Source: Clostridiales bacterium (lineage in GTDB: Bacteria; Bacillota; Clostridia; Lachnospirales; Lachnospiraceae). From it: a stretch of 42,866 bases of DNA. Positions 17,704 through 26,023 of the stretch are shown here, in pieces. The stretch is from contig JAQXLK010000278.1 in assembly GCA_029012085.1 (NCBI GenBank), positions 1 through 42,866 of the forward strand, read 5' to 3'. The notes under the pieces were generated by a model that did not search any database, was not told where the DNA came from, and saw only the letters and a program-made list of their open reading frames with translations. Position 1 is the first letter of the stretch; each line of letters begins with the position of its first letter. The translations under genes and the position numbers were made by a program.

Positions 17704-19090
17704 TTTCTCCGCCTCCTCTTGTTCCCTGTAACACCGGACCCGGCTTCTTTATAGCTTCTTCATCCAATGATGCGCCTTCCTGCATCCACACCTTAACCTC
17801 ATATAAACCTCTCATTCCACTTAAGGCCTGATTTAAATTCTGAACAGAAGGTACTGCTTCAAATATATGTGTTGCATCATGATACAACATCTGTGTCTTT
17901 CCGGCAGCTGTACTGTCACATACCACATCCAAATTCTTGCTATTATGGTTATTCCATTCTGCTAAAGCTGTTTCGTACTCTTCCCTCGTTTTGTAGTCAC
18001 TTTCCAACGGTGCGAACATATTATGATACACATGGAAATTTTTTCTCTTTTCCTCTGTTAATCCATTCTTTAATAATGCCATACTAATGGAAGCTCCATC
18101 ACGAACATTACCATTTGCTTTCCGATATAAACCGGAAGCATCTCCTTTTAAAACATTTTCATTTTCAGCATCTACTGATTTTATATCCTGAGAATAATTT
18201 GCTGCTGTTTCAATCACAAACACATTCACTTCCGATTTTTCATCCACACCGGAAATATCATATGTAATATAATCATTTGTGTACTGCTCATTGTATACAC
18301 CAACATTATACATCAGATAAATATTCGGCAGCTTATCAAAATGCTTTTGATATGGTGTATATTCCACCATACCAACATTATTTCCAATGGATAAATACTC
18401 ACCATTATCAGAATAGTTCAGTGTACATTTCACATCAAAACCACTTGATGCATCACCTTTTACTTCAATATTGATAATACGATTACCGGTATCGTTATTG
18501 AATTTTTCTGCATCTCTTATCGGATCATATGCATCACCCTGCATTTCACGTAATTTTGTCATTTTTTTCGTTAATAATGCATCACGTGCCGGTGTATCAT
18601 AGTTTGCAAGGGTGGCACTGATAAGTGCCACCTTTGACTGATCCAAGTCTTCAACCAAACCGGATGTCACATTGTTCGGATTCATTTTTCCGGCAGCCTG
18701 CAGGACTGCATAAGGCTGACTGCTCATTTCAATCAGGTAAGAATATTCCGTACGTTCCACGCCGAGATAAGTCGTTCCCTTTATAGTATATACATCATAT
18801 GGGTATACCTCCGAAGGATCACTCTCCGTATGAGAAATAGCAACTCCTTTCGACCCAAGCTTTTCAAAATATGATGCATCACCATCATTCAATACGTCAA
18901 TCGGCACTTCTTTCATACTCTCCATAAGATTCTGTGCGTATTCATTACGATTCTGAACCTCTTTACCGGTCGTTGTCGTCTTCATACCGGTAATCAATCC
19001 ATTTACAATCGGAATCATCATGACAGAAAATATTGCTAAAGCAATCAATACCTCAACCAGACTGACACCTTTATTTACTTTACGTACCAT
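17696..19090 (-). CDS. PilV/GspI-like minor pilin
   Basis: Encodes 464 residues beginning MVRKVNKG|VSLVEVLIALAIFSVMM, a prepilin signal with Glu+5. The VSLVEVLIALAIFS core is typical of PilV/GspI-type minor pilins. The protein is longer than Gram-negative PilV (about 185 residues), as often seen in Clostridia. The C-terminal part has no signature I recognise. GGAGT lies eight to nine bases before the ATG. The stop overlaps the start of the PilX/GspK-like gene, consistent with a coupled minor-pilin module PilV-PilX-FimT-PilW. Confidence 0.8.
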   Translation of the reverse strand: MVRKVNKGVSLVEVLIALAIFSVMMIPIVNGLITGMKTTTTGKEVQNRNEYAQNLMESMKEVPIDVLNDGDASYFEKLGSKGVAISHTESDPSEVYPYDVYTIKGTTYLGVERTEYSYLIEMSSQPYAVLQAAGKMNPNNVTSGLVEDLDQSKVALISATLANYDTPARDALLTKKMTKLREMQGDAYDPIRDAEKFNNDTGNRIINIEVKGDASSGFDVKCTLNYSDNGEYLSIGNNVGMVEYTPYQKHFDKLPNIYLMYNVGVYNEQYTNDYITYDISGVDEKSEVNVFVIETAANYSQDIKSVDAENENVLKGDASGLYRKANGNVRDGASISMALLKNGLTEEKRKNFHVYHNMFAPLESDYKTREEYETALAEWNNHNSKNLDVVCDSTAAGKTQMLYHDATHIFEAVPSVQNLNQALSGMRGLYEVKVWMQEGASLDEEAIKKPGPVLQGTRGGGEID

Positions 19091-19106
19091 GGATCATCAC
19101 TCCGTT

Positions 19107-20360
19107 CTATTGATATACCTTTACTAATCCGGACTTTGTAATTGTTACTCTTGGTGAAACTGCATCATCTTCACTTACCTTTACATATACCGGCATAGAA
19201 GATGTATTACGGATTGTAATCTTAACGCCTACCTTATCATCCTCATTCTTTCTTGCAGAAGACTGAATTAAAAGTTTAATATCATCTGCTGAAGTTACTT
19301 CTGCTTCATAATTCTTACTACCATCTAATGTATACTTACAATAAACTTTTCCATCCTTCTCATAAATATCATAACTTAAAGAAGATACAGAATTTTCATT
19401 ATCGGTAACGACTGTTTTCTCCTTACCGGTGCCATTCTGACCAATAACCTTTGCAGATACATCACTAGTTGCTGCATTTAACATGGTATAGAAATCATAA
19501 GATGTCTCAATTGCTGCTCCATCCTTGTCATCATACTTATTCAAAGATGAATCAGAAGAAGATTTAGCACCTCCGTTACCACCTTCAAAGATGTTATCTA
19601 CACCAATCTCAACTTCATTCAGCTCTAAGCTGCGTTCCGGTCTTTCCTCACCCTCTACAGAATAGCAGGTAAGATTTAAATTACCACTGTAAATACCCTC
19701 ATCCGAGAAGGAAATATCCAACGAATCAACTGTCATACGATCCGAAAAGTTGTCAATGTACTTTACAACATCCTTCAAAGACTTATATGAACCGGTATAA
19801 GCAATTGGGAACTCTGCACTGTAACAAATGAGCTGATTCGGATCTGCTGCTGTACCTGCCTCCACAAGCTCACCAGAATCTGTTGTCTCTGTACTTGCAG
19901 TCTCTGTTGTTGCAGTCTCTGTACTTGCAGCCTCTGTTGTAGTCCCATCTGCTGTCGTATCCGTTGAAGCTGTTCCATCCAAAGTAGCATCCGCACCATT
20001 TGTACCCAATGTATAGAATGGGACCTTTTCACCTAATCCCAAAGATACAATGCTAAAATCATTATCATCTTTAATGCCTTCTAAGAACATAATCGTGATT
20101 TCCTGATTCAAATCTGCCGGAAACCGATCTAAGACCGCCTCATACTTCTCCTTATATTCCACAATTCCTGCTTCATACTTTTCTCTGTCGGCTTCCTTTG
20201 CCTGCAATTCCTTTAATCGTGCATCCAACTGCACACACTCTGCTTCCAATGCGGAACGCTGTTCAAAATTTGGTTTTGCAATATAGAAAATAGATAAAAA
20301 ACATACCGCTGCACCTAATAATCCAATTAATGCAGCTTTTTCTGAACTCTTTAAACTCAT
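19107..20360 (-). CDS. pilO: PilO-like inner-membrane alignment protein with Thr-rich insert
   Basis: A 417-residue bitopic protein: a short cytoplasmic N terminus, one transmembrane helix (about 11-29), a coiled coil (about 35-80) and an extracytoplasmic domain with the PilO-like pattern of a ferredoxin-like fold (FPIAYTGSYKSLKDVVKYIDNF). PilO links the PilM/PilN assembly to the pilus machinery. Between the coiled coil and this fold, residues about 125-165 are an unusual Thr/Ala/Glu-rich low-complexity stretch encoded by 15-nt repeats. The C-terminal extension of about 170 residues is longer than canonical PilO. AGGAGG precedes the ATG. The gene directly follows pilM-pilN by 13 bases, the expected position. 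Confidence 0.75.
   Translation of the reverse strand: MSLKSSEKAALIGLLGAAVCFLSIFYIAKPNFEQRSALEAECVQLDARLKELQAKEADREKYEAGIVEYKEKYEAVLDRFPADLNQEITIMFLEGIKDDNDFSIVSLGLGEKVPFYTLGTNGADATLDGTASTDTTADGTTTEAASTETATTETASTETTDSGELVEAGTAADPNQLICYSAEFPIAYTGSYKSLKDVVKYIDNFSDRMTVDSLDISFSDEGIYSGNLNLTCYSVEGEERPERSLELNEVEIGVDNIFEGGNGGAKSSSDSSLNKYDDKDGAAIETSYDFYTMLNAATSDVSAKVIGQNGTGKEKTVVTDNENSVSSLSYDIYEKDGKVYCKYTLDGSKNYEAEVTSADDIKLLIQSSARKNEDDKVGVKITIRNTSSMPVYVKVSEDDAVSPRVTITKSGLVKVYQ
19886..19945 (-). repeat. 15-nt tandem repeat inside the pilO-like gene
   Basis: Four adjacent 15-nt units (the first and third identical, the second with two or three changes, the fourth degenerate) encode repeats of the form TETAS/TETAT. 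The unit is five codons, so copy-number change would lengthen or shorten the linker without a frameshift. Confidence 0.8.
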
Positions 20361-20373
20361 ACGTCATCCCCTC

Positions 20374-22002
20374 CTATTCAGCCTGCAATGTTGCATCGCC
20401 GGTTTCACTTTCTATTTCATTTTCCGTTTCTTCTTCCACCATAGATACAAAATTACATGTAAGGGAAAAAGTATAGGTGATAGAACCGGTATCATCATCT
20501 TCTTCTTCATCAATTGAAGTAACAAATGCATTCTCAATACATTCAACCTTCTTTAACTGTACAACCAGCTTTGCAATTGCATCATAGCTTGCTGAACTAC
20601 CTGAAATATTCACGGACTCATCATTCGAACTATATTCTGTAATAATCATATCCTTCGGCTGATTTGCTTCTAATGCATCAATGAACATACTTACATTTTC
20701 ATTCAAGGTACGGGTCTGATTATACATTACCATTGCATCTTCATACTTTGCCTTGGTTTCTTCGTACTCATTAATAACCTGTTCCACATCCTGAATTGCT
20801 AAAATCTGTGCATTCAGATTATCCCGCTTTTGTTGGGAAGCATTCTTCATTACTATGGATACCCCACTTACCGCAACACCGACAACAATCAATACAACCG
20901 TTGCTACAATAGCACCTTTAACATAATCCACATTACTAGAAGAGCTGCTCTTTACCTCAGAAAGGCGGAAGCCCATAGGCTCAAAAGCCGCACCAATCGC
21001 CACAATCAGATATACCGGGTTGTATATCTTTAAATCAATCTTTGGATCAAACTTAACGTTATATAAACTGTCTAATACTCTTGTCTGAATATTCAACTGA
21101 ATCTTAAACAAGCCATCAATACCACGAATCAAAGCACCATCACCGGTAAGATACACGTCATCAATCGGCTTATCCGGATTCTTTGTCATATAATAATCCA
21201 CGATACGTCCAATATTATTAATCAGATAACGGAATGCACCAGTCGCCGCATTATCATCAAAATCCACCGTAATCAACCTGTCATTTTGTAACAAGGTCAT
21301 TGCAGTTGTGGCATCCACACCCTTTTCTTCCATAACCTCAGTTACAACCGGATTAATTCCATAAGGAACGGTTCTCTGAAGCAATAAGGTATCGCCTCTT
21401 ACAATGTTCAAAATAGTAGACTCACTACCTAACTGGATTACCATTGTTGTAGTAGATGCACTCGTCTGTGTCTTAATCATCTGAAGCATAGCATTACCGA
21501 CATAGTCAATAGACTGTACATTCAGGCCAACCATACTTCCTAACTCATAGTAACCCTTTACCATATTAAGTGGTGCAGCAACTACCATAAGCTTTAACTG
21601 CTTTGCATTATTTTCATCTACTACATGCTCTAATATAGAGTGAGAAACAACGTAATCCTCTATATTAACAGGGAAATACTCGGATGCATTTGCACTGACA
21701 ATTCCCCTTACTTTGTTCTCTTTTACATCCGGAATTAAAACTTCACGGTTTACAACCTTTGTTGAAGTCAGAACAAATATTACATTCTTGTTCGTAATTC
21801 CATTACTATCTAACTGTTCGCGAATTGCGGATGCAATTCTCTCTACATTCTTAATTGTACCATCTTCATAAGAATCATCCGGTGTTTCAAAAATTAACGT
21901 ATTATGTACAATCGTCTGTTTCTTGTCTGAAGGTGTTACTTCCACTATTGTTATGCTTTCATTTGTTATCTCTACTGTTAAGACTTTATTATTCTTTGCC
22001 AT
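20374..22002 (-). CDS. pilM: PilM-PilN fusion protein
   Basis: A 542-residue protein combining two usual pilus proteins. Residues 1 to about 350 are an actin-like (ATPase fold) PilM domain: a beta-rich start KVLTVEITNESITIVEV, REVLIPDVKENKV, SANASEYFPVNIEDYV, and the phosphate-binding-like TTMVIQLGSESTILNIV. About residues 358-380 are a transmembrane helix, followed by a coiled coil and a PilN-like fold (KPDMIITEYSS-type region, VNISGSSASYDAIAKLV). In most bacteria PilM binds the cytoplasmic N terminus of a separate PilN; here the two are covalently joined. The order pilD, pilMN, pilO fits a type IV pilus inner-membrane platform. A GGGAGG ribosome binding site precedes the ATG. Confidence 0.85.
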   Translation of the reverse strand: MAKNNKVLTVEITNESITIVEVTPSDKKQTIVHNTLIFETPDDSYEDGTIKNVERIASAIREQLDSNGITNKNVIFVLTSTKVVNREVLIPDVKENKVRGIVSANASEYFPVNIEDYVVSHSILEHVVDENNAKQLKLMVVAAPLNMVKGYYELGSMVGLNVQSIDYVGNAMLQMIKTQTSASTTTMVIQLGSESTILNIVRGDTLLLQRTVPYGINPVVTEVMEEKGVDATTAMTLLQNDRLITVDFDDNAATGAFRYLINNIGRIVDYYMTKNPDKPIDDVYLTGDGALIRGIDGLFKIQLNIQTRVLDSLYNVKFDPKIDLKIYNPVYLIVAIGAAFEPMGFRLSEVKSSSSSNVDYVKGAIVATVVLIVVGVAVSGVSIVMKNASQQKRDNLNAQILAIQDVEQVINEYEETKAKYEDAMVMYNQTRTLNENVSMFIDALEANQPKDMIITEYSSNDESVNISGSSASYDAIAKLVVQLKKVECIENAFVTSIDEEEDDDTGSITYTFSLTCNFVSMVEEETENEIESETGDATLQAE

Positions 22003-22022
22003 CTCTTAGCCTCCCTCGTAAA

Positions 22023-22877
22023 TCAGAAGTTAATTATTAGGGCTTCTAAGCCCAATACACTCAGGTACCAGCTCACAAGCTGTTCACCGCATATCATTGT
22101 TATATAAACGCCCAAAGATAAATACGGGCCGAGAGCAAACTGTCTGCCGCTCCTCTTAATCTTCATCAACATCAAATGTATCACTGACCCTGCAACACAT
22201 CCAATCATCAATGCAAGAAAATTAAGTTTCCAGCCTAAAAGCAAGCCGGTTGCTGCCATTAATTTGATGTCACCGCCCCCTATTGCACCATCAATCTCCA
22301 TACCTTCCTTTGCATACCGCTTTTTTAATATGGGAGTTGATATTTTATCAATAAGGAATAAAAAACCGCTGACTACAAAAAGACCTATTGCATAATCCAA
22401 CCAATTAGATAAATCCATAAACATATGAATCAGTCCACAAATAAATAGTATTCCACTCATCTCCAGTGGGATATATTGGGTATTCCAGTCCACAACACTT
22501 AAGGACAATAAGGCTGCAGTGGATACCACATAAAGGATATTAACGGTACTCATTCCCTTCGACCAAAAAAGGAATCCCATTAATATCACATGAAAAAAAA
22601 GATAGAGAATGTATGTCTTTCGTTCACTATCTACGCAGCAGGTACACTTTTTTCTTACTTTATAATAAGAAACCAACATAAATTCATTGAGCCAATCACT
22701 CTTTCCTCTTTTCAGAGGCTGTTTTGCGAAACAACTCTTCTCATCCACACATTGTTCGCAGACTGTGCCATCTTCTACCTTTTTAATAAATAAAGAAAGA
22801 GGAATTGCCACCATACCTACAACACCTGACAGCAATCCTATCACTATCACCAAAAACATATCCATCTCATTCACCAT
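22023..22877 (-). CDS. pilD: Prepilin peptidase (A24 family)
   Basis: Encodes about 284 residues with six to eight membrane helices. The A24 aspartate pair is present: Asp in SVVDWNTQYIP and Asp in the GGGDIKLMAATG motif. The enzyme cleaves the basic leader after Gly in the five prepilins encoded here, and can methylate the new N terminus. The cytoplasmic segment has Cys pairs (CEQC and a KKCTCC cluster) resembling the zinc motif of full-length PilD, though with altered spacing. The start is uncertain: ATG at 22877 directly after a strong hairpin, ATG at 22865, or GTG at 22889 inside the hairpin. The AAAGGGG that could act as ribosome binding site lies in that hairpin. Confidence 0.88.
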   Translation of the reverse strand: MVNEMDMFLVIVIGLLSGVVGMVAIPLSLFIKKVEDGTVCEQCVDEKSCFAKQPLKRGKSDWLNEFMLVSYYKVRKKCTCCVDSERKTYILYLFFHVILMGFLFWSKGMSTVNILYVVSTAALLSLSVVDWNTQYIPLEMSGILFICGLIHMFMDLSNWLDYAIGLFVVSGFLFLIDKISTPILKKRYAKEGMEIDGAIGGGDIKLMAATGLLLGWKLNFLALMIGCVAGSVIHLMLMKIKRSGRQFALGPYLSLGVYITMICGEQLVSWYLSVLGLEALIINF

Positions 22878-22913
22878 AATCCAATACACCCCTTTAATGG
22901 GGTGTATTGGATT
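22878..22913 (-). promoter_or_regulatory. Perfect 15-bp hairpin between pilA and pilD
   Basis: The arms 22878-22892 and 22899-22913 pair perfectly over 15 bases with a six-base loop. It sits 15 bases after the pilA stop and abuts the pilD start. On the minus strand no U-tract follows, so it is not a classic terminator in that direction. It can stabilise the 3' end of the abundant pilA message and at the same time bury the AAAGGGG that may serve as the pilD ribosome binding site. On the plus strand it is followed by TTTTATT. Confidence 0.85.
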
Positions 22914-22927
22914 TTATTATGTATTAT

Positions 22928-23398
22928 TTAGTTAGCATTCTTTAAATCGAAATACTCACCCTGTGTAGGATAAACCATGTATTTCTCATCTCCATCGTTA
23001 CCAGCATAAACTTGAACCTGACCTGCATTATAAATCACATAGAATTTACCATCAAAACCAGGCTTGCTTCCATCAGCAGCTTTCTTTGCCTTCTGTACAA
23101 CGCTAGCTGAATCTCCTAAAGTTTTCACCAATTCATTACCTAAAGAAGTACCAGATGCAGTTTCTTTGCTACCATATGCTTCATCAAAAGTAGAAGGTGT
23201 TGCATCATCAATAGCCTCATTTGTTAATGCAGTCTGAATAGAACTTGCAATTGAATCACCTGTTGAAATATCAGCAGAAATTCTTGATCTTGCAATGTAC
23301 TTAATAAGTGTTGGTGCTAAAGCACCTGCTAAAATTGCCATAATTGCGATTACAATTATAAGCTCAACCATTGAGAAACCTTTGTTTGTTTTTTTCAT
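22928..23398 (-). CDS. pilA: Major type IV pilin
   Basis: A 156-residue prepilin: leader MKKTNKG, then FSMVELIIVIAIMAILAGAL with Phe+1 and Glu+5, the hallmarks of type IVa major pilins. The mature protein would be 149 residues: a long N-terminal helix and a small beta domain. It has no Cys, so it lacks the D-region disulfide of many Gram-negative pilins, as is usual in clostridial pilins. It is the smallest and simplest pilin of the locus and lies between pilC and pilD, hence major rather than minor. AAAGGAG is about eight bases upstream. A strong hairpin follows the stop. Confidence 0.9.
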   Translation of the reverse strand: MKKTNKGFSMVELIIVIAIMAILAGALAPTLIKYIARSRISADISTGDSIASSIQTALTNEAIDDATPSTFDEAYGSKETASGTSLGNELVKTLGDSASVVQKAKKAADGSKPGFDGKFYVIYNAGQVQVYAGNDGDEKYMVYPTQGEYFDLKNAN

Positions 23399-23495
23399 AA
23401 TTATCTCTCCTTTACATATAAAATATTTTATTTATTAAAGCTGCAGTGGCCATCTGCAGATTTAACCGTTAGAATAATTCGTTGTACTAACTCGA

Positions 23496-24704
23496 TTACA
23501 TATTATCAAGATTACTGTACATACTAAGAATTGGTCCATATACGGCTGCTACAATCACACCTACAATACCAGCCATGAACACCATAGTGAGTGGTTCCAT
23601 TGCCTGAGTCAGCGACTCTGTTGCCAAATCCACTTCTCTGTCATAAAGATCAGCCAGCTTATCCATCATATCTTCAATATTACCGGTCTCTTCACCAATC
23701 TTTACCATCTGAACAAGCATAGTAGGGAATACCTCCATGTCCTTAAGTGGCTTTGATAAAGGAAGACCTTTTGCCACCTGAACTTTTGTATCCATCAAGC
23801 CATCCCGGAACACTTTATTGCCCATCATCTTTGCCACCTGTTCAATGGCATCCAACATTGGAATACCTGCCGCCATCAGTGTGCTTAAGTTTCTTGCAAA
23901 TCTTGCTGAGTTTGACTTGATTACAATGTCACTAAATATCGGAGCATTAATCGCTGCCTTTGCAAAAAGCATCTCTCCAGTCGGAGTTGCTTTAAACGCC
24001 TTGATTCCAATTACAATTCCTGCAATAATGATAAGTAACAGCCACCACTTATGTAACACAAAATCACTACCTGCCATCATAATTCGGGTTGCCACCGGAA
24101 GGTCGACTCCCATATCAGCAAACATATCCTTAAACTGCGGAATTACTGCAATCATAACTACGATAATAACTAACACCGCTACAACCAATACCATAATCGG
24201 ATAAGTAAAAGCACCTTTAATCTTACTCTTTAATGCATCATCTTTTTCAAAGTGTGTCGACAACCGTTCAAAAGATGTCTCCAGATTACCGGAAGCCTCA
24301 CCTGCCGATACCATGTTAATCATAATCGGAGGGAAGATATTTGGATTCAGTCTCAAGGAATCTGCCAAGCTTCCTCCCTTCTCCACATGAACCTTTGCTT
24401 CTATCAAAGCATTCTTTAAAACCTTATTATCCAACTGTTCAGAAAGCATGTCCAATGCAGTAATAACGGTAACACCTGCATTCAATATACTTACCATCTG
24501 TTTACATATAATGGATAATTCCCGGCTCTTCACCTTTTTCTGTAAACTAAAGCCTGCTTTGCTCTCTCCGGCATCTTTCAATTCCGTGATAGAAAGCCCT
24601 TCGCTTCGCAGTTTCTCCTGGGCTTTCTCCCGGTCTGCCGCATCAATGGTACCTTTCTTTGCCTTACCATACTGATCTACTGCTTTATAATTAAATTGTG
24701 CCAT
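23496..24704 (-). CDS. pilC: Type IV pilus inner-membrane platform protein
   Basis: A 402-residue polytopic protein with two T2SSF (GspF/PilC) domains, about residues 65-190 and 270-395, each followed by hydrophobic segments (YPIMVLVVAVLVIIVVMIAVI; LTMVFMAGIVGVIVAAVYGPIL). Conserved features include ISAGEASGNLE-type motifs (NMVSAGEASGNLETSFERL and QMVKIGEETGNIEDMMDKL). PilC forms the membrane core that is turned by PilB and PilT. The N-terminal MAQFNYKAVDQYGKAKKGTIDA is typical of the family. GGAGG precedes the ATG by about six bases. The gene follows pilT after a 207-base gap. Confidence 0.93.
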   Translation of the reverse strand: MAQFNYKAVDQYGKAKKGTIDAADREKAQEKLRSEGLSITELKDAGESKAGFSLQKKVKSRELSIICKQMVSILNAGVTVITALDMLSEQLDNKVLKNALIEAKVHVEKGGSLADSLRLNPNIFPPIMINMVSAGEASGNLETSFERLSTHFEKDDALKSKIKGAFTYPIMVLVVAVLVIIVVMIAVIPQFKDMFADMGVDLPVATRIMMAGSDFVLHKWWLLLIIIAGIVIGIKAFKATPTGEMLFAKAAINAPIFSDIVIKSNSARFARNLSTLMAAGIPMLDAIEQVAKMMGNKVFRDGLMDTKVQVAKGLPLSKPLKDMEVFPTMLVQMVKIGEETGNIEDMMDKLADLYDREVDLATESLTQAMEPLTMVFMAGIVGVIVAAVYGPILSMYSNLDNM

Positions 24705-24911
24705 CCCACGCCTCCATCATTCTTTTGTTCCCATCACTTCGTCGCATCTAAATTATGTACTACATGTAAACTATCTTCATTGAAGCAACCAAAATGTGAA
24801 CTTTTTATTAACAATCTATTATCTATTTATGATAATACTACATATTTATCAGAAATGCAACATTTTTTTTCAATTTTTTTAAAAAAATTGTGCATCAATG
24901 ATATTGTTATT
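24705..24911. other. AT-rich intergenic region between pilT and pilC, with 20-bp perfect palindrome
   Basis: This is the largest gap in the pilus locus. At 24870-24889 lies CAATTTTTTTAAAAAAATTG, a perfect palindrome, next to another T-run. It could fold weakly as a bidirectional 3'-end structure or act as a protein site. I find no ORF of note in the gap and no promoter that I can call with confidence, though a secondary promoter for pilC-pilA would be plausible here. Confidence 0.5.
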
Positions 24912-25964
24912 CTATATTTTCTTTCGCAAGGCTGCCTGATCCTGCGCGTAAATTAGTGCATTTTCACGACTGATAGCTCCTTCTTTGTACAAATCATACA
25001 GATAATCATCTAATGTAATCATGCCCGCCTGTCGACTGGTCTGAATAGTCGATTGAATCTGATGCGTCTTTGCATCACGTATCAGACTACGGATTGCAGG
25101 ACTTCCAAACATAACTTCAAAAGCTGCTACACGCCCTCTTCCATCTTCCGCCGGAATCAATGCCTGTGAGATAACACCTTCCAAAATCATGGCAAGCTGT
25201 ACTCTCGTCTGTTGCTGCTGATGAGTAGGGAATACGTCAATAATACGGTCAATGGTATTCGCTGCACCAATTGTATGCAAAGTAGAAAATACCAAATGTC
25301 CGGTCTCAGCCGCAGTAATCGCCGTTGATATCGTCTCTAAGTCACGCATCTCTCCTAACAGAATGATATCCGGATCTTCACGAAGTGCTGCTCGCAATGC
25401 ATTACCATAGCTTAACGTATCCATACCGACCTCACGCTGGTTCACGACAGACTTCTTATGGTGATGCACATACTCAATTGGATCTTCCAATGTAATAATA
25501 TGATCCGTCAGATTCTCATTCGCCTTATTAATAATAGAAGCAAGTGTTGTGGATTTACCGGAGCCGGTCGGTCCGGTTACCAATACAAGTCCTCTCTTTT
25601 TCTTGTAAAGCTCTACTACTTCATGCGGAATTCCCAACTGATCCGGTCTCGGAATCACCGTCTCCACGCGTCGGTAAGCAGCCGCCATATTTCCTCTGTC
25701 CATAAACACATTCACACGGAAACGCCCCGTCTCATCCGAATCAAACGAAAAGTCAACTTCTCCTCTTTCCTTTAAAATCTGCTTATGTCTCTCATGCATC
25801 GTAGCCCCAATCATCTCTGCCGCATCCATCGGCTCTAATGGTGGAGCCTCCACCTCAATCAACTTACCGTTAATTCTAAGCTTTGGTGGAATACCTACTG
25901 CAATATGCACATCCGATGCCTTCTGTTCCACTGAAAACGCCAATAATTCTTTAATATCAATCAT
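24912..25964 (-). CDS. pilT: Twitching motility / retraction ATPase
   Basis: A 350-residue hexameric secretion ATPase of the PilT type. Walker A GPTGSGKST is near residue 135, Asp box with LEDPIEYVH, Walker B DPDIILLGEMRD near 203, and the His box GHLVFSTLHT. The C-terminal AIRSLIRD motif corresponds to the PilT signature AIRNLIRE, needed for retraction. The absence of the tetracysteine zinc motif also distinguishes it from PilB. PilT depolymerises pili, giving twitching motility, surface adherence or DNA uptake. It is 59 bases downstream of pilB on the same strand. Confidence 0.94.
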   Translation of the reverse strand: MIDIKELLAFSVEQKASDVHIAVGIPPKLRINGKLIEVEAPPLEPMDAAEMIGATMHERHKQILKERGEVDFSFDSDETGRFRVNVFMDRGNMAAAYRRVETVIPRPDQLGIPHEVVELYKKKRGLVLVTGPTGSGKSTTLASIINKANENLTDHIITLEDPIEYVHHHKKSVVNQREVGMDTLSYGNALRAALREDPDIILLGEMRDLETISTAITAAETGHLVFSTLHTIGAANTIDRIIDVFPTHQQQQTRVQLAMILEGVISQALIPAEDGRGRVAAFEVMFGSPAIRSLIRDAKTHQIQSTIQTSRQAGMITLDDYLYDLYKEGAISRENALIYAQDQAALRKKI

Positions 25965-26023
25965 TCTTCTTCCCCTTTCTCTTTTTAAAATACATATTCT
26001 TATCTATTTTTCTAAATAACACT

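Noticed and set aside
22878-22920. Transcription terminator after pilA on the minus strand
   Set aside because: The hairpin is strong but is followed by ATTATGG, not a U-tract, in that direction, and pilD follows at once; an mRNA stability or translation role fits better.
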